A stretch of 64,000 nt of DNA from JAKAWQ01 sp035509315 (GTDB lineage: Bacteria > Pseudomonadota > Alphaproteobacteria > Acetobacterales > Acetobacteraceae), in the NCBI GenBank assembly GCA_035509315.1, contig DATJLS010000033.1:201194-265193 (forward strand), in the 5' to 3' direction. This document shows, in pieces, positions 52,711-61,521 of the stretch. The number at the start of each line of letters is the position of its first letter. Position 1 is the stretch's first letter. The notes under the pieces are model-generated. The model saw nothing but the letters and a program-made list of their open reading frames with translations, did not search any database and was not told the origin of the DNA. The translations under genes and the position numbers were made by a program.

Positions 52711-52818
52711 AGGAAATTCTTACGATTTTGAGACACAAAGACGAAACATCAAGGCAAGCCCTGGGATCTATCCTCGCATCGAAAGCTTGATCCCGCAACG
52801 AACAGTGGCGTCGGTCAC

Positions 52819-53316
52819 GTGGAAGTCATCCGCATTTCCCCGGAGGCTATGGTGAGGGATTCGGCGGTGACTGCGCTCAAAACGGGATGGAAACTTGTGG
52901 TTCGCGATCTGGGCGGCGTGGAAGCGGTTGCATCTGCGACGCGGGCGACGCGATCTCTCGCCTCCGAGTACGGGAACGTCCATTCGGAGCGTTTCGTGCC
53001 GGTGGATATCGTGCTCGATGCCGAGCTGATCGGTGGATCGCCGCATGTGACCGCGGCGCTCGCGCGGACGCAGGGGTTCGAGCTGCTGCCGGTCGTCGCG
53101 CGGTCGGATGGCACGCTGGCGAAGGAACTCGCGCGGATCGGGCGCGATATCAGCGATCTTTTCACGCGGGCGGCGAACGCGCTCGGCGGCGGAGAGATCG
53201 GCGAGGCCGACCGCGCCGGGATGGTGCGCGATCTCGACGATCTGCGGCGCACGGCCGCCGAGGCGCTGATGCTGCTCGCGCCCAACCATCCTTCCCTGCC
53301 GCGAAAGGTCAAGTGA
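52819..53316 (+). CDS. Phage regulatory protein, CII-like
   Basis: 165 residues, GTG start. LKTGWKLVVRDLGGVEAVAS followed by ATRATRSLASEYGNVHSERFVPVDIVLDAELIGG has the pattern of the phage regulatory CII family (an HTH-like GGVEAVA segment, then a helix with the loop VPVDIVLDAE). The second half is helical and Arg/Ala-rich. Position after the cro-like region and before replication genes agrees with an early regulator. Confidence 0.65.
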   Translation: MEVIRISPEAMVRDSAVTALKTGWKLVVRDLGGVEAVASATRATRSLASEYGNVHSERFVPVDIVLDAELIGGSPHVTAALARTQGFELLPVVARSDGTLAKELARIGRDISDLFTRAANALGGGEIGEADRAGMVRDLDDLRRTAAEALMLLAPNHPSLPRKVK

Positions 53317-53320
53317 CACG

Positions 53321-53770
53321 ATGCCGCAGACGACAGCTCTTTCGGTCGAGGATCGCGAGCGATTCCCGATGCTGGCCGACCAGGTGCGCTGCTCCTCCGG
53401 CTACACGGAGGTTCGTGGCGGCGTGATCCGCCTCCTCGGCGCCGAGAAGCGCACGGCGATTGCCGCGCCGCCGCCCGCGCCGGCGAATGACACGAAGGCG
53501 TTGCCGCGCACGCGGCGCGTGCTGCAGGTGCTGCGCGCGCTCGTGGCCGACGGGAAAAAGTTGCCGCGGCCGTTGCAGCTCGCGCAGCTGGTCGATCCCA
53601 GATGCAATGTCGTCGAGCTGCTCGCGGCTTTCGGCGAGCTCGAGGCGCGGCGGCGCATCGCGGTGGTGAAGGGTCGGCGCGATCAGGGCCCGGTCTGGTG
53701 GGCGATCCGCATCCTCGATATCGGCGCCGTGCTGCGGACGGAAAATTGCCCGCCGGAAATCCAGCCGTGA
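53321..53770 (+). CDS. Hypothetical phage protein
   Basis: 149 residues, not recognised. Residues 65-130 (RRVLQVLRALVADGKKLPRP, then LVDPRCNVVELLAAFGELEARRRI) look like a winged-helix-type fold. It begins 4 bases after the CII-like gene. Confidence 0.65.
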   Translation: MPQTTALSVEDRERFPMLADQVRCSSGYTEVRGGVIRLLGAEKRTAIAAPPPAPANDTKALPRTRRVLQVLRALVADGKKLPRPLQLAQLVDPRCNVVELLAAFGELEARRRIAVVKGRRDQGPVWWAIRILDIGAVLRTENCPPEIQP

Positions 53771-53783
53771 GTCCGCCCGCGCC

Positions 53784-54410
53784 ATGAGCGAGAGCGCGGG
53801 AGACTGGATCGCGGATATCTGGGAGGCATGCCGCGCGCTCACGCCGGTCGCGGCGCACGAGCGGCTCGCCGAGTTGACCGGGCAACATCGCGACGCGCCC
53901 ACGGTGTGGGGCGCGATCGCGGCCTTCGCGCCGGTGATGGTGGATGGCGGGTATTTCCAGCTTCATCCGCGGCCCAAAAGCGCTGCGCGCGACCGGTGGT
54001 ACTGGATTCTTGCGGTGCGGCGCTATCCGGAGATCGAAGTCCTTGGAACGCGGGAACGGACGCTGGAGGCCGCGACGATCTGGGCCGGCGAGGCGATCTG
54101 CGATCTCTTTGCCTGCGATCGGGCGCTTGAGAAAATTGTCGGGCGGCTCACGGGACAGGAAACGGCGATCGGCTATCCCGCGGACGGGCGCCTGACCGCG
54201 GAGCCGGTGCGCGTGCACGAAACGCCGCTCGCATGGCTCAGGGCGGGGCCACGCGGCGTTCTGCTGGCCGGCACGCCGAGCGAAAACGCGCAGTGGCTGC
54301 TGACGTGCGAGACGGGCATCGCCGCGTCCAGCATTCGGCACGCGGAATCGCTGCGAACGCTGATGGCCCGGCCGGTTCCGCCGATGCCGCGGCTTCTGGT
54401 GGCGGCGTGA
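53784..54410 (+). CDS. Hypothetical phage protein upstream of the replication ATPase
   Basis: 208 residues, not recognised. An N-terminal helical part (ADIWEACRALTPVAAHERLA) precedes an alternating alpha/beta region with YWILAVRRYPEIEVLGTRER. The stop overlaps the GTG of the ATPase gene (GTGA), so the two proteins may work together in replication. Confidence 0.7.
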   Translation: MSESAGDWIADIWEACRALTPVAAHERLAELTGQHRDAPTVWGAIAAFAPVMVDGGYFQLHPRPKSAARDRWYWILAVRRYPEIEVLGTRERTLEAATIWAGEAICDLFACDRALEKIVGRLTGQETAIGYPADGRLTAEPVRVHETPLAWLRAGPRGVLLAGTPSENAQWLLTCETGIAASSIRHAESLRTLMARPVPPMPRLLVAA

Positions 54411-56158
54411 CCGAGAAAGTCATTCCACTTGAGGAAGCGAAGCGGCGCCGGCGCCGCGAGCGCGATGCGAGCGAGGAGAATTGCCCGGTGACGCCGCTCG
54501 GCCATCTCGCCGGGCGGTTTCTCTTCCTGGATGCGGCCGGGCAGCGGCGCGAGCTTGCGGCGCGACAGTTGGGCGTGCGCGCCGAGGTTGTCGCGCTGTT
54601 CCTGGGCGATACGGAATGGCTGGAGAAGAAATTTCCACGCATTTCGCTGCGGAAGGAAGAGGGCGAGACAGTCGAGACCGTGGTGGGATTCTCGATCGCC
54701 GCCGCGAGCGAATGGCTGATGACCCAGTGCCGCAAGCAAGGCATCTGGGGCGCGCTGACGACCATGCGCGGACCGGGGATCTGGACCGACGATGAAGGCG
54801 CGCCAGCGGTGCATTGCGGCGATGCGGTGTGGCTGCGCGGCGCGTGGCATGAGGCGGGCGCGAGGATCGACGGCATCATCTGGACCACCGCTGCGCCGAC
54901 GCAGCGGCCCGGATCGACGTGCGGCGCCGAGACGGTGCGCGCGCTGCAGGAGGATCTGCGGCAGCTCTGGAATTTTCGCCAGCCGGGCGGGGAGATCATC
55001 TTGCTCGGGCTGGTGGGGGCCGCGCTCTATGGCGCGGCGCCGGACTGGCGGCCGAACGGCTTCCTGATGGGCGCGCCGCGCAGCGGCAAGAGCATGCTGC
55101 TGACGCTTTTGCGCGCGCTGGCGCCGCTGCATCACTACACCAACGACACCACCAAGGCCGGGCTTGAGCAGGCGCTGAACGATCGCGCCATGCCCTGCTT
55201 CATCGATGAGGCGGCCGATCGCGTCGATCAGCGCGGCGCGCAGGTGCTGATGGACCTGGTGCTTGCCTCGACGGGCGGCGAGGGCGCGCGGGTGCAGCGC
55301 GGCACGGCGAGCGGTGAAGGCCGGACGGCGAATGTGGTTGGCGCGGTGATCATGGCGAGTGTCGCACCCCCTGCCCTTCAACCGCAGCATCTCTCGCGCT
55401 TCACGCTGGTGGAGCTCGCGCGCGCGGATGCGGGCGCGGACCATCGCGGGCCGATGCTGGCTGCGATCCATCGCGCGAAGGCGGCCGGGCCGGGCGTGTG
55501 GGCGCGGGCGCTCGCCGGCTGGCCGCGCTATCGCGGCGCGCTCGATATGTTTCGCGCGGCGCTGTCGCGCGCGGGATGCGATCCACGCGAGATGGACCAG
55601 CTCGGCGCGGTGCTCGCCGGGCATTGGGTGCTGACCGAGGATGGCGTGCCGTCGAGCCTGATGGCGGACGGCATGGTCGGGGCGATCTCCGCCTATATCG
55701 GCACCGCCGAGGCCGTCGCGGCGGATGACGGGCCACGGCGCGTCTTGCACCATCTGCTGTCCTCGCTCGTGCCGCGCAATCGTTCCACGGAGCTCGCGCA
55801 GATCGGCATGCTGATCGAAGAGGCGTTCAAGCCCGATAGCGGTATCGACGGCGATACGCGTGTCGCGGCCGAGGTGTTGGCGCGCTACGGGGTCCGCGTG
55901 GTGCGCGCGACGGATATCTCCGACGGGTTCGGGCGCACGGTGCCGCGGCTTGCGGATGGTGACGGGGTCTGGCTTGGCCGATCCGTCAAGCCGTTGCATG
56001 CGATTTTCGGAGACAGTCCTTTTGCGGGGGATCGATGGCTTTACGAGGTGATGCGTGCGGAAACGGCGCGCGCGAGCCGCACCAATGTGCGTATTGGCGG
56101 CTACGCGGGACGTGCTATCTGGTTGAGTCGCGCCGACCTGGTGCCGCCCGACGATTAG
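54407..56158 (+). CDS. Phage replication P-loop ATPase (primase-helicase-like)
   Basis: 583 residues. A basic N-terminus (EEAKRRRRRERD) and a domain of about 200 residues (FLFLDAAGQRRELAARQLGV) precede a P-loop ATPase with Walker A GAPRSGKS (222-229) and FIDEAADR as Walker B. The arginine-finger region SRFTLVELARAD follows. The order resembles phage helicases fused to primase-like or DUF927-type domains. An iteron cluster follows immediately, as expected for an origin near its replication protein. The exact family is not certain. Confidence 0.75.
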   Translation: MTEKVIPLEEAKRRRRRERDASEENCPVTPLGHLAGRFLFLDAAGQRRELAARQLGVRAEVVALFLGDTEWLEKKFPRISLRKEEGETVETVVGFSIAAASEWLMTQCRKQGIWGALTTMRGPGIWTDDEGAPAVHCGDAVWLRGAWHEAGARIDGIIWTTAAPTQRPGSTCGAETVRALQEDLRQLWNFRQPGGEIILLGLVGAALYGAAPDWRPNGFLMGAPRSGKSMLLTLLRALAPLHHYTNDTTKAGLEQALNDRAMPCFIDEAADRVDQRGAQVLMDLVLASTGGEGARVQRGTASGEGRTANVVGAVIMASVAPPALQPQHLSRFTLVELARADAGADHRGPMLAAIHRAKAAGPGVWARALAGWPRYRGALDMFRAALSRAGCDPREMDQLGAVLAGHWVLTEDGVPSSLMADGMVGAISAYIGTAEAVAADDGPRRVLHHLLSSLVPRNRSTELAQIGMLIEEAFKPDSGIDGDTRVAAEVLARYGVRVVRATDISDGFGRTVPRLADGDGVWLGRSVKPLHAIFGDSPFAGDRWLYEVMRAETARASRTNVRIGGYAGRAIWLSRADLVPPDD

Positions 56159-56168
56159 CTGTGACGGG

Positions 56169-56352
56169 CTGTGAACCGAGCTGTTAAGCCTAACCGATTG
56201 AAAAGGTGGGGCTGTGAAGGTTGTGCGCGGATTTTGTCCCTTAAGCATTCGGATTCTCGGTGTATGCTTTCTTTTAGGGATGATTTTCCCTTCACAGTCT
56301 TCACAGCTTCACAGCCCAAGAAATAGAAAGGGTTAGCTGTGAAGGCTGTGAA
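56169..56352. repeat. Iteron-like cluster, seven CTGTGAA motifs
   Basis: CTGTGAA occurs at 56169, 56212, 56337 and 56346 on the plus strand. TTCACAG (the reverse complement) occurs at 56291, 56300 and 56308. Two pairs are spaced 9 bp and one 8 bp, giving a symmetric array within 184 bp around an AT-richer centre (56220-56290). Candidate prophage replication origin or multi-site regulator target. Confidence 0.65.
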
Positions 56353-56797
56353 GGCAGATCCGGAGCTGCAGCAGCGCCAGCTTCGAACCTCGGTGGTCGG
56401 CCGGCTTTTGATCGCGGGATCGCTGCATTCGGAGCAATATCAGGCGGCGATTGAGATCCATCGCGTTTGGACGGCAGTCACGCGGGCGCTCTTCGCGCGG
56501 GTGCAGTCCTACGAACGCCTGGGCCGCGTGATGACGCCAACCGATTGGACGCCTTCGCTGACGCGGGCTTATCGCGACCGGTATGCGCCATGGCGGGACG
56601 AGGCGAGCCAGACGCTCGTGCGGCATCGCCAGACGACCGCGGATGTGGTTTTCCTGGTCGCCGTGGACAATTGCGGGTGCCGGCAGGTGGCCGATCGGCT
56701 GCACATGGATCAGCGGCGGGTGCTGCGGATCGTGCAAAATAGCCTCTGGCGCTATGCCGAAATCGCCGAGTGGATCGAGCAGAAAAAATCGGCTTGA
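56339..56797 (+). CDS. Hypothetical phage protein with C-terminal HTH
   Basis: 152 residues, GTG start inside the last iteron copies. RRLLIAGSLHSEQYQAAIEIH-like helical N-terminus and a C-terminal VDNCGCRQVADRLHMDQRRVLRIVQNSLWRYAEI segment that resembles a sigma-like/late-activator HTH. Could be a late-gene regulator between replication and packaging modules (inference). Confidence 0.65.
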   Translation: MKAVKADPELQQRQLRTSVVGRLLIAGSLHSEQYQAAIEIHRVWTAVTRALFARVQSYERLGRVMTPTDWTPSLTRAYRDRYAPWRDEASQTLVRHRQTTADVVFLVAVDNCGCRQVADRLHMDQRRVLRIVQNSLWRYAEIAEWIEQKKSA

Positions 56798-56889
56798 CAC
56801 CTGCCACGTTTCGCAGGCTAATTTTCCCATCGTTGGGAATTGCGCCCGCCACGGACACCGTTGGCGGGTTTTCTGTTTTCGGGGACAAG

Positions 56890-57528
56890 GTGATCGCGAT
56901 TTCGGTGCATGCGGATATCGCGCCGGTGCTGCGCCGGCTCGATGAGATCGGCCGCAACCAGGCGCCGTTCGCGATCGCGCGGGCGCTGACCGACACGGCG
57001 CAGGAAGGCCGCAAGGCGATGACGGGGCGGCTGGCGGCGGTTTTCGATCGGCCGACGCCGTTCACGATGCGGGCGATCGGGATCGAGGCGGCGCGCAAAG
57101 GAAAGCCGCAGGCACGGATTTTCGTGAAGGACATCCAGGCACGCTATCTGCTGGCGGAGGAAATCGGCGGCGTGCGAACGCCGCGCGCCGGCCAGGCGCT
57201 GGTGCTGCCGGGCAAGGTCCGGCTGAACCGCTATGGCAACATGCCGGCGGGCTTGCTCAAACGCCTGCACGTGATGGCGGGCCAACCCGCGACACGGAGT
57301 GCCGGCGTCGCCTATCTGCCGGCGAGCGCGCCCGCCAATAAGGCCGGGATCGGCGGTTATTTCCGCCGGGCGGCCGGACACAAGCTCATGCGGCTCACCG
57401 TGTTCGAGGCGGTCGCGCACTATCGCGCGCGGATGCAGTTCCGCGAGACCGTCGGCGCCGCGGTGCGCGGCGGCATCGTCGCGCGGCTCCGGCAAAGGCT
57501 CGGCGAAGCGATCGCTTCCGCCCGGTAG
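56890..57528 (+). CDS. Uncharacterised phage protein, probably virion-associated
   Basis: 212 residues from GTG 56890 (MIAISVHADIAPVLRRLDEIG). The pattern QAPFAIARALTDTAQEGRKAM, then FDRPTPFTMRAIGIEAARKG and RYLLAEEIGG, recurs in phage proteins of unknown role near terminase genes. GGGG sequence precedes the GTG; the frame extends to 56770 but that part is unlikely. Comes directly before the small terminase. Confidence 0.65.
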   Translation: MIAISVHADIAPVLRRLDEIGRNQAPFAIARALTDTAQEGRKAMTGRLAAVFDRPTPFTMRAIGIEAARKGKPQARIFVKDIQARYLLAEEIGGVRTPRAGQALVLPGKVRLNRYGNMPAGLLKRLHVMAGQPATRSAGVAYLPASAPANKAGIGGYFRRAAGHKLMRLTVFEAVAHYRARMQFRETVGAAVRGGIVARLRQRLGEAIASAR

Positions 57529-57619
57529 GCCCGGGTCCTTCCCAGGCGGGGGCGGCAACCACGGGCATTTCGCGCCCCGGTGGGGTGCACACTTTGTTCA
57601 TTCCAAACAGAGGCTTACC

Positions 57620-58219
57620 TTGTCACTCGCGTTGTCCACCGAGAGCGATCTGAGGCTGACGAAGCGAGAGCTGCACCTGAAGCTCGGCGTGTCGCGCCCG
57701 ACGCTCGATGCGTGGATCGACCGCTATCCGGATTTTCCGATCGTCGAGCGCGGCACGAACGGCACGCCCTACCGGTTCGATCCGGCGGCGGTGATTGCGT
57801 TCCTTCGGGCCAAGCAGGACGAGCAGGCCAAGCGCAATGCCGAGCGGGACGAGCAGCTCGCGCAGCTCGTGCTGCCGCTCGACCGGCCGGGCAGCGAGCC
57901 CGGGAAAATCATCTCGGCGGAGGAGCGGCTCAAGGAAGCGAAGGCGAACGCGGCGGAAATCGCGCTCGGCAAGGAGCTCGGGACGCTCGTGCAGGTGGGC
58001 CCGCTCGAGGAAAAGCTCCTGCACACGTTCGGCGAGCTCAACCGGCATTTGACTTCGTTCATCCGCCAGCTCGCCCGCGAGCAGAACTGGCCGGAGCCGA
58101 TCCTGCTCGATGCCGAGCGGCGGCTGGCCGAGATGCAGCGCGGGTGCCGAAGCGGGCTCGCCGAGTATCTCAACCCGATCGAGGCTGAGGCGCATGTCGC
58201 ACATCACAGCGCCGCCTAG
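57620..58219 (+). CDS. Terminase small subunit (Nu1-like)
   Basis: 199 residues from TTG 57620, with AGAGG 6 bases upstream. An N-terminal winged-helix (LTKRELHLKLGVSRPTLDAW, then TNGTPYRFDPAAVIAFL) as in lambda Nu1 is followed by a charged helix with SAEERLKEAKANAAEIALGK. The C-terminus overlaps the large subunit start by 26 bases. Binds the packaging site cos/pac. Confidence 0.82.
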   Translation: MSLALSTESDLRLTKRELHLKLGVSRPTLDAWIDRYPDFPIVERGTNGTPYRFDPAAVIAFLRAKQDEQAKRNAERDEQLAQLVLPLDRPGSEPGKIISAEERLKEAKANAAEIALGKELGTLVQVGPLEEKLLHTFGELNRHLTSFIRQLAREQNWPEPILLDAERRLAEMQRGCRSGLAEYLNPIEAEAHVAHHSAA

Positions 58220-60305
58220 GCCGATTCGCTTCGCCGATCCGGGCCCGATCATCCATCGGGCACTCGAGGCGTTCCTGCCGAGCGAGCGGATCTCGGTCGC
58301 GGAGTATGCGGCGCGGCATCGCTGGCTCAACAATCAGGGCGGCGGACATGTCGGGCGCTGGCGGCACGAGGTGACGCCCTATCTCGTCGAGCCGATGGAG
58401 GCGCTGACCAGCCGCGGGCATCTGACGACGGTGGTGGTGGGGCCGGCGCGGTCCGGCAAGACGGCGATCGCCGAGAACTGGCTGCTGCAGAGCGTGGGCG
58501 CCGATCCGGCGACGATGCTTTGGTATCTCTCGAGCGATCCGAGCCTGAAGAGCTACGTGAAGCGGGAAATCAACCCGATGATCGAGCTGCATCGGGAGGA
58601 GCTGAAGCGAAGGCAGGGCTCGATGCCGGCGGACGATTCGCTCAGCTTCAAGCGGTTCCGCGGCATGAGCGTGGAATTCCTGACCGCGGCCTACAACAAC
58701 ACGATCAACAAATCCGCCCCCAGGATCGTGGCCGACGAGCTCGATGCCTATGACCCGGCGCTCGGCGATGCGGCTTCGCTGCTCGACCTGCGGCGGCAGA
58801 CCTTCGGACAGGAATCGATGCTGCTGGCGGTGAGCCATCCGGATCTCGCCGGCGGCCTCGACGAGACGAAATGGACCGCCGGCGTGATGAAGCTCTACGC
58901 GGCGAGCGACCGGCGCATCTGGTGGTGGCCCTGCCCGCATTGCGGCGCCTGGTCGAGCCCCAACCCGGCGGCGAGCCGGGTGATGGTGCTCGATTGGCCG
59001 GCGGAGGCCTCGCTCGAGGAGATCGAAGCGAGTGCGAGGCTGGTTTGCCCGACATGCGGCGGGTTGGTCGAAGATCGCGAACGGGCGGCGATGAACCGGC
59101 AGGGGCGGTGGGTCGGGCTCGGCCAGGCGGTCGACGAGGATGGCACCGTGACGGGCGAGCTCGTGCCGCGAAAGATTGCGGGGTTCTGGATCGTCGGGCT
59201 GATGTCGCCCTTCATCATCGGCGGCATCGGGGCACTGGCCCGTGCGCTCACAGAAGCGCGCAGGGAGGCCGAGGCGGGCGGGGACCAGCGCAACCTGCGG
59301 GACGTGACGGTGAAGCGCCTGGGCGTGCCCTACGACAGCCCGAGGAGGGTCGGCAGCCTCGATGCCGCCACGCTGGCGGCGCGGGCCGAGCCCGAGCTCG
59401 CGCTCGGCCAGGTGCCGGCGGGCGTGCGGTTCCTGACAGCGGCGGCGGATACGCAGGCCAACCGATTCGAGGTGCTGGTGCGTGGCTGGGGGCGGCGGGG
59501 CGAGAGCTGGGTCGTCGATGTGCTCCGGATCCCGGCGGACCCGGCGGTGAGCGCCGAGGATTGGGACAAGCTTTTTTCCACGCTGCTCGGGCTCGCCTAT
59601 CCGCTGGCGGATGGCAGCGGGCGGAAGATGCGGGTGCGCGGGGCCGGATTCGACGCCTACGGCGCGCCGGGTGTGACGCAGCTCGCCTATGACGCCTGGC
59701 GGCGGTGGCGGGCGGGGCGGGGCGTGGTCAGACTTGGGCGCGTGGACGGGCGCGACGTGTGGAGCCTGATGCCGATGAAGGGGATGCCGAGCCTCGCGGC
59801 CGCGCGGCTGCAGGTGGTCTATCCGGACACGGCGCGGCGGGACCGGCGGGCCTCGGCAGGCGGCCAGGTGCCGCTCGCACAATTCGCAGCCAATGCCTTC
59901 AAGGACGATCTGGCGGGGCAGCTCGCCCGGGCCGATGCGGGGCCCTGGGCGGTGCATTTTCCGGCGGCGCTCAAGAGCAAGGAACCGCCGCATGCGTGGT
60001 TCGAGCAGCTCGTAAGCGAGACGCGGCGGCCGAGCGGCGCCTGGGCGAAGACGGCGAGCGCGGCACGGAACGAGGCGCTCGACCTGATGGTGATGACACA
60101 CGCGATCGCGCATCTGCACGGGCTCGCGCGGATCGATTGGGACCGGCCACCCGGCTGGGCTGCGGAGTGGGGCGCGAATGGGGGTGTGGTCAGGGGTGGT
60201 GGGGCTTCTAGTTGTGAAGAATCTCTACCCATGCCTGCAAGGGGATCGGCGATCCCAGTCAGTATGCCCAGAGTTTCGGCAGGCCTCGTTGCACGGCTGG
60301 TTTAG
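58194..60305 (+). CDS. Terminase large subunit, lambda GpA family
   Basis: 703 residues. Walker A GPARSGKT (83-90), Walker B region VADELDAYD (179-187), zinc-finger-like pairs CPHCGAW and CPTCGG, and C-terminal nuclease domain segments (FLTAAADTQANRFEVLVRGW, VRGAGFDAYGAPGVTQLAYD). It packages DNA into proheads. The last 35 residues (after GGVVRGGG, about 60200 on) run into the low-GC inserted segment and look unnatural, so the original C-terminus may have been replaced. Confidence 0.93.
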   Translation: MSHITAPPRPIRFADPGPIIHRALEAFLPSERISVAEYAARHRWLNNQGGGHVGRWRHEVTPYLVEPMEALTSRGHLTTVVVGPARSGKTAIAENWLLQSVGADPATMLWYLSSDPSLKSYVKREINPMIELHREELKRRQGSMPADDSLSFKRFRGMSVEFLTAAYNNTINKSAPRIVADELDAYDPALGDAASLLDLRRQTFGQESMLLAVSHPDLAGGLDETKWTAGVMKLYAASDRRIWWWPCPHCGAWSSPNPAASRVMVLDWPAEASLEEIEASARLVCPTCGGLVEDRERAAMNRQGRWVGLGQAVDEDGTVTGELVPRKIAGFWIVGLMSPFIIGGIGALARALTEARREAEAGGDQRNLRDVTVKRLGVPYDSPRRVGSLDAATLAARAEPELALGQVPAGVRFLTAAADTQANRFEVLVRGWGRRGESWVVDVLRIPADPAVSAEDWDKLFSTLLGLAYPLADGSGRKMRVRGAGFDAYGAPGVTQLAYDAWRRWRAGRGVVRLGRVDGRDVWSLMPMKGMPSLAAARLQVVYPDTARRDRRASAGGQVPLAQFAANAFKDDLAGQLARADAGPWAVHFPAALKSKEPPHAWFEQLVSETRRPSGAWAKTASAARNEALDLMVMTHAIAHLHGLARIDWDRPPGWAAEWGANGGVVRGGGASSCEESLPMPARGSAIPVSMPRVSAGLVARLV

Positions 60306-60307
60306 CG

Positions 60308-60850
60308 TTAGCTCCTTTTTGTTGGACTCCAATCAACCGTGCAGGTTACATCCATTTGAGGACTTCCGGGGAGAGGATTTGCCCAATTAACTACTATAGA
60401 ATCACCGTCTTTCGAATGCCATACCGTGTGTATTAATCCACCTGGACGGTTATCGTCAGAGTTCTCCACGGGTTGTCCGTCGGCCTTAACCATTGCTTGC
60501 CCGAAAGGTGGGCATTGTTCGCGTGGGATGATCAGTGTGATCTGGACTAGTTTTTTTTGCTCGTTTAGTAGAAAATAGACCGTGCTATCAAAGTAAGAGG
60601 ATAATGATAACTTCCAGTCAGCGACCGAACTCGGATGATCGGGAGTCTGTCCAGTTGGGCTGATTATCGTTGGCCCCTGGTACTTTGCCTTCTCTTGGTT
60701 TGTTGTAGTCTGCAGAGACAGTTTCTGAGATCGAGCAGCACTTTGGAGTGTGTCCTCGCTCATATTCCAACGAGTAAATTCCCAGTTCGCACGAGCTGCA
60801 AAGGAAATTGCGAGAAAAAATATTGCTACTAGCGCGCTGATCCGCCGCAT
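60308..60850 (-). CDS. Secreted protein, candidate lysogenic-conversion (moron) gene
   Basis: 180 residues with signal peptide MRRISALVAIFFLAISFAARA (1-21). The mature part starts NWEFTRWNMSEDTLQSAARS. This W-x-x-T-R-W-x-M start recurs, from memory, in small exported proteins of unknown role. Composition is AT-rich (a line I counted is about 37 percent GC) and the gene opposes the packaging operon between terminase and gpW. It would be expressed from its own promoter in the lysogen and act in the periplasm or outside. Function unknown. Confidence 0.75.
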   Translation of the reverse strand: MRRISALVAIFFLAISFAARANWEFTRWNMSEDTLQSAARSQKLSLQTTTNQEKAKYQGPTIISPTGQTPDHPSSVADWKLSLSSYFDSTVYFLLNEQKKLVQITLIIPREQCPPFGQAMVKADGQPVENSDDNRPGGLIHTVWHSKDGDSIVVNWANPLPGSPQMDVTCTVDWSPTKRS

Positions 60851-61227
60851 ATGTCCATCTCCGCTGCATTCGGCGAGCTAACCTGAGGTAAGCTGGCCAT
60901 TTTTCTTCCTCGCGTAAATCCCATCGACAACCTGGGCCGCCCTTGCACGGAGCAGTTCGGTTGCTAAACCATAACGAAGAGTGGGTGGTTGAGTGGAACA
61001 AATTTCGGTGAGCACAGCTCGAGTATTTCAAAAAGGTGTTCTAGGATTGAAAAACCAACAGGTTAGGTGGAGTAAAATCAGCTGTATATATCCACGAGCG
61101 GGGTAGGACGATTCGGTTCTCCACGGCGATACACAGGACTTTAGAATAGCTCCCTACTATCCCAAAGTCGGGGAGTAAGTGACTAATAACAATCTGGTGC
61201 TGCAGTTTCTTCTATTAAGGAAAAAGA
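60851..61227. other. Low-GC gap between the moron and gpW
   Basis: No gene is supported. It continues the AT-rich segment and must contain the moron promoter (leftward). GC content rises sharply at the gpW start codon (61228), marking the right boundary of the inserted segment. A short leftward frame (60618-61031) overlaps the moron and is a shadow. Confidence 0.5.
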
Positions 61228-61521
61228 ATGAGCGGGAGCTGGCCTTACATCACGACGTATGGGCCGGATCCGCCCGTTCCGGACTGGCTGCGGGGTGTGT
61301 CGCGGGCGGTGCTGGAGCAGTGGCTCGCGCAGGCGCGGGGCGCGCTGGTGAGCCTGACGACGGGGACGCAGGCGGTGCGGGTTTCCTATAGCGAAGGCGG
61401 TGGGAGCCGGCAGGTGGAATATACCCGTGCGAATATCGGGGATCTTCGGGCCATGATTCGCGAGCTCTCGAGCGCTCTTGGGCATTCCCGGCGGCGGGCG
61501 ATCGGGGTGCGGTTTCCGTGA
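61228..61521 (+). CDS. Head-tail joining protein, gpW family
   Basis: 97 residues. The gpW core is recognisable: LEQWLAQARGALVSLTTGTQAVRVSYSEGGGSRQVEYTRANIGDLRAMIREL. Connects packaged heads to tails. Stop overlaps the portal GTG by 4 bases. Confidence 0.88.
   Translation: MSGSWPYITTYGPDPPVPDWLRGVSRAVLEQWLAQARGALVSLTTGTQAVRVSYSEGGGSRQVEYTRANIGDLRAMIRELSSALGHSRRRAIGVRFP

Noticed and set aside
61179..61391. 70-codon frame overlapping gpW
   Set aside because: Glycine/alanine-rich alternate frame of the gpW gene with no upstream coding context.
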